Origin: Coptis chinensis
Lineage: Eukaryota > Streptophyta > Magnoliopsida > Ranunculales > Ranunculaceae
Direction of reading: 5' to 3'
Length of the DNA stretch: 64,000 bases
NCBI GenBank assembly: GCA_015680905.1
Contig: JADFTS010000044.1
Coordinates: forward strand, 62,001 to 126,000
Position 1 is the first letter of the stretch; the number at the start of each line of letters is the position of its first letter. Position numbers and translations under genes: made by a program. This document shows, piece after piece, positions 1 through 11,574 of this stretch. The notes below the pieces were generated by a model, which was not told the origin of the DNA, made no database searches, and saw only the letters and a program-made list of their open reading frames with translations.

Positions 1-376
1 TTGGCTTCATCAATCTCATTAGGAGCGTCATCATCTTCTCCGTCCTCCTCTTTACTCTTCTCATTGTTGACTTCTACCTCTTTCTCCGTGCCAACAATAA
101 CAATAACTCTCTCATCATCCCCAGAAACAGGCTCCTCAACTCTAACCTTGGCACCTGTTTCCTGTCGTATATTAGTTATAATGGTGCCACCTTTCCCAAT
201 CACACTTCCAGACTTGGAAGTAGGGCAAAGAACCCGAAAAACAGTACTACCAGGGGAGATTTTTAGCGGTTGCAACTGGGAATTAAAACTCGCTGACTTC
301 TGCCATTTCCCTTTCCCATTGTGCTCTAAGGGACTCCTATCATACTGCCTCTTGGAAGGCGTCAAAGAAAACGACA
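1..376 (-). CDS. KH-domain RNA-binding protein, N-terminal part (runs off the window)
   Basis: The first 125 codons of a nuclear KH-domain RNA-binding protein are present, read leftward from the ATG at 376; the rest lies outside the window. After a basic leader (MSFSLTPSKRQYDRSP) comes a KH fold containing VFRVLCPTSKSGSVIGKGG, with the GxxG loop as GKGG, then IRQETGAKVRVEE and ERVIVIVG. An acidic insert (KSKEEDGEDDDAP) follows. Plant proteins of this HEN4/PCBP-like type usually carry several KH domains and act in pre-mRNA processing. A 5'-UTR intron is likely: on the minus strand CCAAG|gtaac has its donor at 555 and ..gatag|ATTT its acceptor at 406, with a UTR exon upstream from 556. HEN4 (At5g64390) is a candidate because of the gene neighbourhood, but the missing C-terminus prevents assignment. 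Confidence 0.88.
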
Positions 377-405
377 TGGTAATTGCACCAATTTCAGGTC
401 TAAAT

Positions 406-555
406 CTATCAAACAAAAAAACTTATTCGTTATATGTCACTACATATATTAGAATCTATAAAAACAAACATATAAGAGAATCTATTGGATACTGGTGGAA
501 CAACTAGGGTATCAAATTAAACTATAAGAAAGAGTAATGTGAAATTTTTAGTTAC
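406..555 (-). other. Inferred 5'-UTR intron of the KH-domain gene
   Basis: On the minus strand a purine-rich leader containing AGGGTTTCC ends at CCAAG|gtaac. A T-rich tract ending gatag precedes the leader segment just before the start codon. Spacing and splice signals fit a short 5'-UTR intron. This is inferred from sequence only. Confidence 0.5.
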
Positions 556-899
556 CTTGGAGCGAAGAACGGAAACCCTAGAGAGAAAGAGAGAGAGAGA
601 GAATTGAAGCCCAATAATAATAATAAGAAGAAAAGTTGTTCGTTGGAGGATGGGTTTTAGCGAGATTTAACCAAAAATAATACCTTTTCTGATTTCTTCG
701 GAATATCGAAAATTAAAAGATACATATCGACACACAAAACATGGATATTGAAATAGGGGGAAACATTCCATGAATATTATATTGCTTATCTTGTTATATT
801 ATAAGTTTGTTGCTCTCTAGTACACTAGAATCTAGATTTAGGTAGACTTGATGGATTTGATATAAGATAAATTTTTTCCAAATAAGTTAACTGATATAT

Positions 900-1560
900 T
901 GTATAGCAATGGGGGCGTGAATGGAGAATTGGAAAATTGGGTGACGAAGGATTGGAGATGGAAAATTGGAGAGGAAGACGAAGAGCTCAAAAAAATGATA
1001 AGGAATGAGGAATTTGAAACCAACCAAAATAACATTTTGTCCACATACCCCATCCGCCACAAAACGCTTAACGATTATCAAAATTATCCCGTCTATCTTT
1101 ATTAGTAAGGGGCATGAGCAGAGAGAGCGGCTCAACATGATCAAGTGGAGCATGAGAGCTAACGTTTTTGGAAAAAGATGGAGGGACGAACAAAAGAAGA
1201 GAAGAGATGAGGAGATTTTGTCCATCAACCAACCCTAACACATTTTTTCCTCAACCCAAACGTTTAACTTCTCACTTGACTAACTAAAAGGTCAAACTAG
1301 AAAGTCCCACTCTCTTACCACCTCTTTATCTTACACCCCCCCAAGCTTAGCGGTTACTTAGAGAGGCGAGATCAATTGGGAGAGGGAGAGGAAAAGTTAC
1401 GATGAGAAGAGAGTGGTTAATGAATGAGAATGAGAAAAAACCAACATTTGGTTGATTTTTTTATGTCCTCCTCACTTCTCAATTTCGCTCATCTCTTTGA
1501 TTATCAAAATTATCCTGTCCAGGTAAGTCAATGGCTGTCTGGCTCAACATGATAATATTG
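900..1560. repeat. Repeat mosaic between the KH and plastid membrane protein genes
   Basis: This gene-free stretch holds a diverged copy (about 1014-1060, minus orientation) of the dispersed repeat also found at 22949-23015 and 50217-50282. It also carries a self-duplication: GATTATCAAAATTATCC followed downstream by GGCTCAACATGAT occurs near 1074-1142 and again near 1499-1552. The short ORFs are low-complexity and resemble no protein I know. The rest of 377-1912 shows nothing clear beyond the presumed promoter of the next gene. Confidence 0.5.
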
Positions 1561-1912
1561 TGGGAGGTTGACAACCCACTAGCCGTAGCCAAAGTTACTG
1601 GGCGGGCTTGGGTCGAGTAGTAAAAGTAGTGTCTGTGATTTGGGCATTTCGGCCCGCAAAAGTGGTCCATCAAATTTGCCGCCAAAGTCCAAGTCTAGTT
1701 TGTTTTCTTCGTCACTGTAACTTGTGGTTCTAAAAGCAGCTAACAAACTCATGCCCGCAAGTAAAATGATATTATAAGGACGTTATTATTAGTAGTAGGT
1801 TAACACCATCTGGTCTCACACGGTTTGCAAACCTTTCCTTGTTTCTTCTTTCTTTGGTTATGACTTATGAGTTTTTATTTCAGTTAATATAAAAATATCA
1901 TTTGACAAAGTA

Positions 1913-3803
1913 ATGGCGTGTGTATCTCTACTTCTAAGTTCCCGGACAACTTCTACTTGCTTTTGCTCCGAATCTATTTTCCCACAAAATAAATTTCGTA
2001 GTCGTAACCTGATTTTCTGTCGGGCTCAAGATGGAGATAAAAAAAGCAATGGTTAGCACTTGCAATGGCTTGTTTTTTTGTTTCATTAATTAACATTCTT
2101 GCTATGGTTTCGTTTTTGATATTGATATTGATATTGATATTGTGCTTCTTGTGAGTGTTTGGCAGGTGAGGAACCTCCAGAGTCATTGTTCATGAAGGAA
2201 TTGAAGAAACGAGGAATGACTTCTTCTTCTTCTTCATTGATTGAAGAAAAAAACACAAGTGTATATGAATCAGGACAAGAGCTTAAGGTGAATGAAGATG
2301 AAAGAATAATGTCAAAGAGGAATCTTGTCTCAACAGAAATTGAAAAAGGCCTTTCCAACCAAAGGGAGCGTTCTATGGAATTAAACAGTGAAGGTCTCGA
2401 GGTGGCTTCTTCCTTCTCTTTTATTAATAATATTTCCTTTTCCCAATTTGTTCCTGAGGAGCCTCCTGAAATATTCAATCTTTACTTGCTAGGATTGTTC
2501 AATATTCTCTCAGTTTAAACTGACTCCGTTTTCTTCACTTTATCATAATCTCACACCCCCAGGACTAGAATTTGTAAAAACAGTGAGACTGACTCACTGA
2601 TATTTTCATTCTCTGGAGTTATGATTCGAAAAGATTATAGGTCAAATTCGTGGATTATTTAGACTGGGAGTGTCTATGTAGCAAATAATTTTGTTTGCAG
2701 AATAGTTTACACTCCTCTATTTGAATCAAGTTACAACAATTAGCAATTATCACTTGCTTGCTACTTGATATATCACAATTTGCAGGTGTTGTTTTGTTAT
2801 TTGAACCTTCTTGTAGCATTACGAGTTCTCTAAATAAATTTATTTTTGGAGAAAGACTTTGAGAATTATTAGATGTCACATGAAAAATCATCACTTGAAC
2901 GTTTGTTTTGGCGTTGTTATTACTGGCTAATGTTCTTCGTTTTTGTTGGATTTGAAACTGTTTTCTAATCCAGGGTTTGCTTCCACGTGCAAAAGTACTG
3001 CTCACCCTTGGAGGAACATTCTTCTTGGGATTTTGGCCTTTAATTCTCATAACAATTGCATTTTTTTCGGCACTCTACTTTGTAAGTTTTTTTTTTTTTT
3101 TCCCGTTAAATCTCTACTTTGTAAGCTGTGTTCAATTTATCTACACTTTTTTTTTTTTTTTTTTTGTTTGATGGCAAGCCTGTTTTAAATGAGATCAGTA
3201 ACTTTTTTTTCTTTTTCGAGCCCCAGACCTCTGGTATCATCACCCAAAGATTTTACCGACTTTGCTAGTCGGCACCTGCTATTTTTTATCTTCACTTAAC
3301 ACTTCATCACTCGTATAATGTTCATTTTGTCAATCATACAATTCCTCACTGCCCGTAGTTGGTCCTGTCTTTGGGACTCGCACCCAAGGTCCTAGGTTAA
3401 ATTCCTGCTCTGCAGAAGGGGGAGTGGTTGAAGGAACATTAGGCTCACCCAGGGATCTTATCCCATAAAAATCATGTGAACAAATATGTTGAATCCGTTG
3501 CCTATCTTATATTATGCATCAGCCCTGCAATGCCATCGTGTTGCTTTTAATTGGTTTCGCGCTGGTTCCTGTCAACTTTGTTCATTTTGTAGAAACAAAC
3601 AGAAGTCCAGAATCTGTATGCTTGAGCTATGTGCTTAGATGTCTCTATTAACTGTTACTCTGTCTTGATTTATTTGGCAGTATCTTGGCCCAAGTTTTGT
3701 CCATGATGGAAGCAGAATGTCCGTCGCACCACCTCCATACATTGATCCATACACGCTTCTGGAAGAGGAAAGGATGTCTCAGACTGCTCCACTTGTACAG
3801 TGA
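1913..3803 (+). CDS. Plastid-targeted single-span membrane protein of unknown function
   Basis: Four exons join in phase: 1913-2051, 2166-2401, 2974-3081 and 3681-3803, giving 201 residues. All introns are GT-AG. Residues 1-40 resemble a chloroplast transit peptide: MACVSLLLSS, rich in Ser, Thr and Arg, with few acidic residues before FCRAQDGDKK. A charged, Ser-rich stromal-type region follows (about 45-125, starting EEPPESLFMKELKKRG). Exon 3 encodes one strong membrane segment (about 129-160, LLTLGGTFFLGFWPLILITI). The C-terminal 40 residues contain PPPYIDPYTLLEEER. I do not recognise a named family. The regular exon structure and the PPYIDPYTLLEEER tail look like a conserved plant gene. Plastid location and single-span topology are inferences. 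Exon 1 was too short to stand out, and it is what reveals the transit peptide. Confidence 0.8.
2119..2144. repeat. Hexanucleotide microsatellite in intron 1
   Basis: About four tandem copies of GATATT lie in the first intron of the plastid membrane protein gene, shortly before the 3' splice site at 2165. It is non-coding and probably length-variable between individuals. Confidence 0.8.
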
Positions 3804-4687
3804 ACTTTAGAAAGCCCCAAGAAACATAAGCTCCTCAAAATGTTTACTGCAGTTTCTTTTCCTCTGTTAATATGAACTACGCTGCAGACAAGCAATTTAC
3901 ATCTGAACTACACTGCAGACAAGCAATTACGAGTCCCAATTGTGTTTATAGAATGTTTCACTCTGCTACTCATCCACACATGGTTGCAACTTCCTTGCCA
4001 TTATAAAATGTCTCAAGAAATGTGTATAAACTTGGAAGTAATTTTTTATCGATCCAGGACTAGTGCTCAATATTAGTGAAATTCTCTGGTTTGCTCTTGT
4101 AGTGTTTTCTGCTGTTAATTTTTCCTTGTTGGCAGTCCTTTAGTGTGGATAATTGTTGTCTGGCTGGCTCAAATTTTGTGAAAAAAATTTGTAATTCTTT
4201 GGGCTCAACTATAAATGTGAGAACAAAAAAGAAATCAGCTCTCAACTTATATGAATCTACAGCATTTGAAATCTGAACGCTAGAGGTGTAACCCTCTGAA
4301 GGTAGTTCAGTGCTCAGTAGCGTAGAGCATAGACAAATACAAAAAATCAGTATGCTCTTACTGTGCGGGTCTGCAGTATCCAGCCTGAATACCGATCTAG
4401 TTATGTGTCTGGCTGGCCACACAGAGGGCAACTGAAGCACACAAGCATCTATCTTGGTTGAAGGATATCACCTCAAAGTGATGATTATTATTAATCAACA
4501 ATATCTTGAGAGGACGGAGATATTAATAAAATCATGGAATGAATTTGGTTCAAACTTCAAGGTTTTGGTTTTAGAGTACATCTCAAGTCCAAAAGCAGAC
4601 CTTTACTGAAATTGAAACATAAACCCCAAGCTTCAGAGTTTCTGAAATATCTCAGATTATTGAAAAAATTGCCTGCAAAAAAAATGG
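3804..4687. other. Convergent 3' flank between two genes
   Basis: This stretch lies between the stop codon of the plus-strand plastid membrane protein and the stop of the minus-strand B3 gene. It should hold both 3' UTRs. I see no further gene. A short near-repeat, GAACTAC[G/A]CTGCAGACAAG, occurs twice around 3875-3925. Confidence 0.5.
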
Positions 4688-7521
4688 TCAGATTCTCAGT
4701 TTTGAAAACCTTCCATTTGGGAATTTTTTTCTCCTGAACAACTTCGGAGCTCTCTTAGCCTTCAGCTTCACTTGTTTCTTTTGTTTCGAAGCCTCTAGTG
4801 TTCCAGATATCACTTCTTTCTGTTTACAAGCATCCTCCTCCGTGATAGATGTCCTTTCTTCTGACTGTTCAGAAGTCCCTTCCTTTGACTCTGATGTCTC
4901 TTCTTTCATTTTAGGAGCCTCTTGCTTTTTGCTAGCAGCAACTTCTTTTTTCTCATAAGAAGCCTTTCGCTTACTTCTCTTGTTGATTTTTCCCACTGTA
5001 TGAACTGGTTGAGGTCTTTTGCAAGAAGGCTTTTTGCTAGCAGCACCGACCTCATCACAAACCTTCGCGATAGATGTCCTTTCTTCTGTCTGTTTAGAAG
5101 GCTCTTCCTTTGAGCTGGATGTCACTCCATTCTCTCTAAAAGTGTCTTGCTTTCTGCTAGCAGCAGCAACTTCTTTTTTCTCAGTAGAAGCCTTTCGCTT
5201 AATTCTTTTGCAAGAAGTCATAACAATTTCGGCCGCTTCATTAGAAGCACCAACCTCATCATAATCCCCCAATTTATCATTGCTCTCAAAACCACCGAAA
5301 GATTTCACACTGCTCTTCTTATCAGAGATTACCCAATCTCTTGCAAAACTCGGTCGTACTCGGAAAATATGGACCTGTACGAGGAGTATTCTTTTGATTA
5401 TACTCTTTCAGAAAAACAATTCACCATGAAATAAGAAATATAAATAGGATCGCAAAACTATTTTTTCCATTTTGCAACTCAAATGTCACAGACTTCATTA
5501 CCAAAGCTCATGGAATAATAAGTCACTGAAAAGCTCAGGATCTTTTCAATTTCGTGGCTATAGCATGCATTTAGGAACGAGACAAGAAAATTAGGTCCTT
5601 GAGCATATTGTCCTGAAGTTCAAAATCAATGTGGATCTCAGGATGCTGAGTTCTACCCAGATGTAAAATAAAACAAAGAAAAAAAATATAGTTTGTGAAT
5701 CATTTTTACTCAAAATGATAATTTTGGAAACAGCAAGTCGTAAAGTGATTAATACATATGACTGGTCGACTGGAGCACGGTAAATGAGAAAAATGTTAAA
5801 ATTTGTTTGGATGACACTTCTTTCATGTACAGCAACAAGTGGACAATGGTGTGATTGTGTTACGACTTGCTATATAAAAATTCATGGGAAGGAAATGATC
5901 CAGCAAATTGTAAATGATGCCGTTTACAGAGAACTAGCAATCTACCATGCAACAAGATAAGCTAGGAAAACTTTGGTGAATTACTTTGCTGCTGTAACTA
6001 ATTAGCAACTAAACTAGTAAAGTAATTCTGACCTAATGTTATAACTGTCTTGAGTGGCAATATGCTTAATTCACCTAGAACTCGGATGACAGTTTCAGAT
6101 GGGTGTGGGTTATTTCAGAAGCAATAAAGTGTATGAAATATTCAGCTAGAACTACAAGGTATTGTTAGAGAAAAGTATACCATATGATCTATACAAACCT
6201 ACCAATGAGTAAAAGCTGTAAATCTGAGTACTAAAGTGAATAATTCTATTTGATTTCCTGGTCAATTTTCTAAGTGCAATATCATGGGAGTTTACTACCA
6301 CTGTGCCCTGTAATGTGAGTGCTAAAGTGAATACCATGTAGTGCCAGCCAATGAACTTTCTAAGTTCAATTCACATGTATATAACTTCTATAACTTTGTC
6401 TTCATGGCGAGTTCAAGAATAATATAAGTTGAATATACAAGTAGGATTTTACTATACTGTGAAGCAAGACAGCCTATCCAAGTAAAACAAACTTGCAAAG
6501 TTTATGCAACATATTTTAAGAATGGTCAAAGATTGAACAAAACCAGAGCTTAACAATGTTGCACTTATACAATATCAAAACTGAATATTTCCCCTTGACC
6601 AACAATTAAAAAAATGAGGGCAAATAGAGACTGTGAAACAATTAACTACCTGGAATTTGGCTTTTTCAACAAGCATGAAAACAACAGCATCTCCATCGAG
6701 CAACCTATGACTCAGGGAGAACCCCCTCCATCCTCCACTAAGGCCGCCTTTGTTGGAAAGATACTTTGCCTCAAATTTTACACCTTGTTCATCAACCAAC
6801 TCCATCATCAAATCTTGTGATGGAAGGTGTTCTTTGCAAAAATCTCTCGGAAGCCCCTAAAGTAAATTAAGCTAGAATTAAATACACGCGAAATGAACGC
6901 ATAATTACAGTAAATGGATAAGAAATATGAGATGGTAACTCACCAGCCAAAAACCTTCATAGACATGTGATCTGGTCATGGACTTCACGAATACTGGGTG
7001 TCTAGACTCTGCATCCCTTCCAAAACTCTCAGCAAGTTTGAGCAAATCATTCCTTTCCTCGTCGCTAGCGACAATCTGATACTCTGATGGTATTCCTGAG
7101 TGGCTGAATATTTGGGCAACAAACAATAATTTAAAAGATAGTTCATATAATATGTGCTAACAGATCACCTACAAAGAGTATATATAAAAAAAAAATTACC
7201 TTTTATTGCTTGCCTTTGTTCTTTTGTTCGAAAACTCCTTCTGGACCTGTTTAAATATACAATCGAAGCGTTTACATACATTTTAGTGCTTTATAAACAC
7301 TTTCAACTGAATCAAACTAAATATATGAAACCATAATACATCATCAGGTGGTAATATATCAATACACCCTCACATATTTCTCATGCCTTTTTCTTCAAAC
7401 ACTTCAAAGAAACAATCTTTATATGGGCATTTCACCAAATACTAACAAATACTAACAAATCACAAACAGAGAATAAACAAGAGGAGAGAAAATGAGGAAC
7501 CTGGAATCTCTTAACAGCCAT
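4688..7521 (-). CDS. B3-domain DNA-binding protein with a repetitive basic tail
   Basis: Minus-strand gene, exons 7501-7521, 7200-7246, 6944-7103, 6650-6856 and 4688-5374, giving 373 residues. Exons 2-5 join in phase at GT-AG sites. The 7-codon first exon (MAVKRFQ) is the weakest part of the model. Residues about 40-155 form one plant B3 domain: HPVFVKSMTRSHVYEGFWL, GLPRDFCKEHLP, LSGGWRGFSLSHRLLDGDAV and VHIFRVRP. Such proteins bind DNA in the nucleus; this subtype resembles the single-B3 REM-like group (At5g42700/At3g19184 type), whose targets are poorly known. The last exon adds about 205 hydrophilic Lys/Glu/Ser-rich residues with two imperfect copies of a unit containing KRKAS.EKKEVAA...EERTSI. 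The likely function is transcriptional regulation or chromatin binding. The intron before the last exon is about 1.28 kb. Confidence 0.85.
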
Positions 7522-9341
7522 GAGAAGAATAGAACAAGTGAGCAAGTAATACCAACGGTATACTGTTTTAAAAGGAAAAAGGAGATGATAAGGTTTGGTA
7601 TTTTGTTTCTTTTTCAGATAAAATCATCAGCGCGGATTTTTAGGAGGGAAAAAATATGGAAATTTGGCGCTCTTTTTCTTTAAAATTTTGAAGGTCCAAA
7701 ACTTGAATACATGTACATATTTTTTTTTTCTTTTGGCTCTCATTTTTTTTTTTTTTTAACAATTTTATATAATTTATTTACGTAAACAACAATTTTATAT
7801 GAAGACCAGGTGGAGCAAATGTATTTTTTAAAATGCATCGGTTCACGATATCCTCAACTTGGAGAGAGGCAAATTTTTTGGCAAAAAAAAATACAACTAT
7901 GACTTTTGAAGCCCTTTATGTGTAATTGTGTACCACGATGATATAAATAGGAGACTGCTTCTAGTACCTACTTTTGGTTTGATTGAGGGAGATATGTGCT
8001 TGATGAGGTGCGCTTGGAGGCCTACCTAGCAGGGTTGCAACAACACCTCATTAAAGTACAATACCCAATTTTTTGTTTTTTCTGTTTACACTTATCTTAC
8101 TGTAACCCTTCCCTCTCTGTTTTTCTTATGCTCAATACAATTTTTAGCTCACTTTTAGAGGGAAAAAATACAATTTTAAATGATTGAAAATTGAAAAATG
8201 GTTATTTGTAATGGGAACTTATTTATGAAAACATAATCGGGATTCATATAATTGTTACCACACGACTGTGTTCTTCTTCTTGATCTCCCTTACGAATGTG
8301 TTCTTCTTCTTGGTCTCCTTTACGAGAGTCCTACCTCTCGGTCTATGATTTTTTGCAATATCTATTATATTTTGTTAGTTTTGTTTCGCCCAAAAGTTTG
8401 TAGTCCATAGCTAATTCTTCATTACTAGTTTTGAAATCAATTATTCCATCTATGCGTGCTTCTTCGATTGCTTGTATCCTATTTTGCTTACGCATTGGCA
8501 TGACCAAAGTTATATTATGTATATATAATAATAATGGTTGGTGCTAGGTTGGGGAGTTGCCACAAAGTGCCGGCTCATCTTTAAGGCCAAAAAGGCAACC
8601 GCCTGAGGCCTCACTTTAAAGGAAAGCCTCGTAATTTCATATAACTTTACAAAATATCCAAAAACTTTATTAAAAATAGGTCTCAATTTACTCATTTTAT
8701 GCACCTAAATAAATTACAAAAGATAGGACTCTCAAGTGAATAAGTCACGATTTTGTCACTATAAACATAAACATAAATGCAAAAGGTATAAAAACATGCA
8801 TTCCCGAATTATATATTTAAAAATTTGTTTTAAAAATATATAATATAACAACTAGTTTGTAGGCCCGTGCATACACAGATTATTTTGAAAATTTGTATAT
8901 TTTTTTTAGAAAATTGGGACTACCGTTTTAGTCGTTAACTCGTTTTAATTTTCTAGCAAATTATTTTTAATTAAGTTTTAAAAACTTATTTTTTCAATTG
9001 GGAGAGAGATTATGTTTTAAAAAGAAAAAGATTACTATAAGTGCTATAATTTGTTTTAATAGGAGAATAATTCCCGTTATAATAGGAGAGAAATTACTGT
9101 TGTAAAAATAGATTCCCGTTTTTAAATACGATAGAAATTTCCGATTTAATAGGAGATGACGTGAATAATAGAGTAGCTTTAATATTAAGAAATATGTTGG
9201 GATTAGTAGCCTGTGAAAATGCATAAATAACAACAACACACAAAAATTAGAAAGGAAAAGAGAAACTAGAAATTGATCATGGCTTAAAATGTAAGCAGCG
9301 TAGTATAAACTAAAGGTAACTGAAAAAGCTCTCATTCATTC
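7522..9341. other. Gene-poor spacer with repeat remnants
   Basis: I find no supportable gene here. The left end should hold the promoter of the minus-strand B3 gene. At 8530-8700 there is non-coding sequence of repeat-like composition. At 8855-8880 the string GTAGGCCCGTGCATA resembles the GCCCGTGCA tag seen in many dispersed plant repeats. From 9000 to 9165 degenerate units resembling TAGGAGA..ATT.CCG recur. The right end should hold the MTL1 promoter. Confidence 0.4.
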
Positions 9342-11574
9342 ATGGCGTCTTGGGCAATGATTATTAGAGCTATAACAATAAGAAGGCGCCACTCTATGCC
9401 TGTTCTGCACAAGTCTGTTGCTGTAAGTTGTTCACTTTTATCTGTTCCATTAATGAATGTTGATTTAAATGTTTCATAAATCTAAGAAGTCTGTGAATAT
9501 TTCCCAGTTTTGTAGTAGCAGCACTGGTATTTCTGATACTACTAGGGGATTGCGTAGTGAGAATGAATGGGAAACGCTTCTGAGGCCTTTTGACCTGGAA
9601 GAGCTTAGGATATCTGTTTCTCGTATTACCCCATATCAGCTTTGTCAAATTCTTGCGCTTCCCATAGATGTAGTAACATCGTTGGAGTTATTCAACCGAG
9701 TTGGGACCCAAAGGGGATATTCCCATTCATTTGATGTGTACTATGTTCTAATTGATAAGCTTGGTGCTTCAGGAGAATTTAAGATAATAGATGGATTACT
9801 GCTGCAAATGAAAGAAGAAAAAATCGTGTTCAGAGAAGACCTGTTTATAATACTTATGAAGTGGTACGGGAGAGCCGGTTTACCTGGTCAAGCAACTAGG
9901 TTGCTTATGGAGATGAAGGATGTCTTTGGTTGCGGCCCCACGTTCAAATCTTATAATGTTGTTTTGGAAATACTAGTTGAGGGTAAGTGTCCTGAGATTG
10001 CTCCTAATCTATTTTATGAAATGCTGAAGAACGGTATTTCTCCTACTATATACACATTTTCTATAGTAATGAAAGCCCTTTGTTCGGTGAATGAGCTGGA
10101 TTCCGCATGTGCATTACTCAAGAAAATGACAAGGCATGGGTGTGTACCCAATTCAATAGTTTACCAGACTCTTATACACGCCCTTTCTAAAGCTGGTAGA
10201 GTTGATGAGGCACTGAAGCTCTTGGAAGAGATGTTTTTGATGAGTTGCGTACCTGACGTAGATACTTTCAATGATATTTTGCATGGTCTGTGCAGGCTGG
10301 ATCGGATACATGAGGCGGCTAAGTTGGTTGATAGGATGCTCATCCGTGGTTTCAATCCCAGTGCTGTTACTTATGGAATGTTAATGAATGGGTTGTGTAA
10401 TAAGGGGCAGGTGGATGAAGCGAAAGCCTTATTGACCAAGATACCAGACCCCAATGTGGTGTTATTTAATACTTTGATCAATGGGTACATAAAGACTGGG
10501 CAATTTGAAAAGGCCAAATCTGTTATGTACGAGTTCATGCTGCCCATGGGATGTGAACCTGACATTTTCACGTACAACAGTTTAATCCTTGGCCTTTGCA
10601 AGCTGGGTTTTTTGGGTTCAGCCTCTGAATTGTTGCGGGAGATGATAATGAAGGGAGTCAAACCCAATGTGGTCAGTTACACGATATTGGTTGAAGGGTT
10701 CTGCAAGGTAGGTAGACTAGATGAAGCCAGTGATGCTTTAGAGGAAATTTCGGCCAAGGGTCTTGGTTTAAATGCTGTAGGATTCAATTGCGTTATACAC
10801 GCACTTTGTAAAGATGGGAAGGTTGATCAGGCTATGAAAATGTGTGATAAGATGTCGAGTGTAGGCTGTAAGCCTGACATATACACATTCAATTCCGTAA
10901 TTTATGGACTGTGCAAGGCTGATAGGATGACAGAAGCACTAGGGGTCTATCAGGACATGGTATTAGAAGGTGTAATTGCCAATAGTGTGACATATAACAC
11001 CTTGATCCATGCCTTTATGAGGAATGGTATATTGCAAGTAGCACTCAAACTCATGAATGAAATGGTTTTCAGAGGGTGTCCCCTTGATGTCATTACCTAC
11101 AATGGCCTATTGAAAGAACTGTGCAGAGAAGGGGCTGTGGAGAAGGGTTTGGGGCTGTTGGAGGAGATGAGGCAGAAGGGTGTTGCCCCTAATAATGTTT
11201 CTTGCAACATTTTAATCAATGGTCTATGCAGAACAGGAAGAATACAAACTGCACTAGAGCTTCTAAGGGATATGGTTCACCAAGGATTAACACCAGACAT
11301 TGTTACATATAATAGCCTCATAAATGGTCTCTGCAAGCTGGAACGACTTAGAGAAGCCATGAACCTCTTGGACAAGCTGCAAGTTGAAGGAATTGTTCCA
11401 GACACCATAACTTATAATACTCTTATAAGTTGGCACTGCAAAGCAGGCATGTTCGGTGAGGCCAACTTGCTTCTGTATAGAGCAGTAGATAATGGGGTTG
11501 TGCCCAATGTCAGAACGTGGGAAATTCTTATCAACAATTGCATTAGACACTCTGTCGAAGAAATTTGGATCTAA
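9342..11574 (+). CDS. MTL1: Mitochondrial P-class pentatricopeptide repeat protein, MTL1 orthologue
   Basis: The long ORF matches Arabidopsis At5g64320/MTL1 along its length: the N-terminal block WETLLRPFDLEELRIS, then SFDVYYVLIDKLGASGEFK, GPTFKSYNVVLEILVEGKC and RGCPLDVITYNGLLKELCR. I place the start at 9342, not at the in-frame ATG at 9469. Exon 1 (9342-9422) encodes MASWAMIIRAITIRRRHSM, an arginine-rich mitochondrial presequence. An 85-nt intron (gtaagt...ttcccag) joins it in phase to exon 2 at 9508, giving 715 residues. The body is a run of about 16 canonical 35-residue P-type PPR motifs with no E/DYW tail. In Arabidopsis MTL1 is needed for translation and splicing of mitochondrial nad7 mRNA (complex I). 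The same role is inferred here. Confidence 0.93.

Noticed and set aside
3340-3480. Possible tRNA-derived SINE (string GGTTAAATTCCTG resembling a pol III B box) in an intron.
   Set aside because: No convincing A box at the right spacing, no poly(A) or T-rich tail and no target duplication could be seen.
8510-8704. Minus-strand ORF (RPQAVAFLALKMSRHFVATP) as a possible gene or transposase piece.
   Set aside because: No recognisable domain, short, and in repeat-like AT-rich DNA.
9469-9507. Use of ATG 9469 as the MTL1 start.
   Set aside because: It would read through a consensus intron and drop the Arg-rich mitochondrial presequence encoded upstream.
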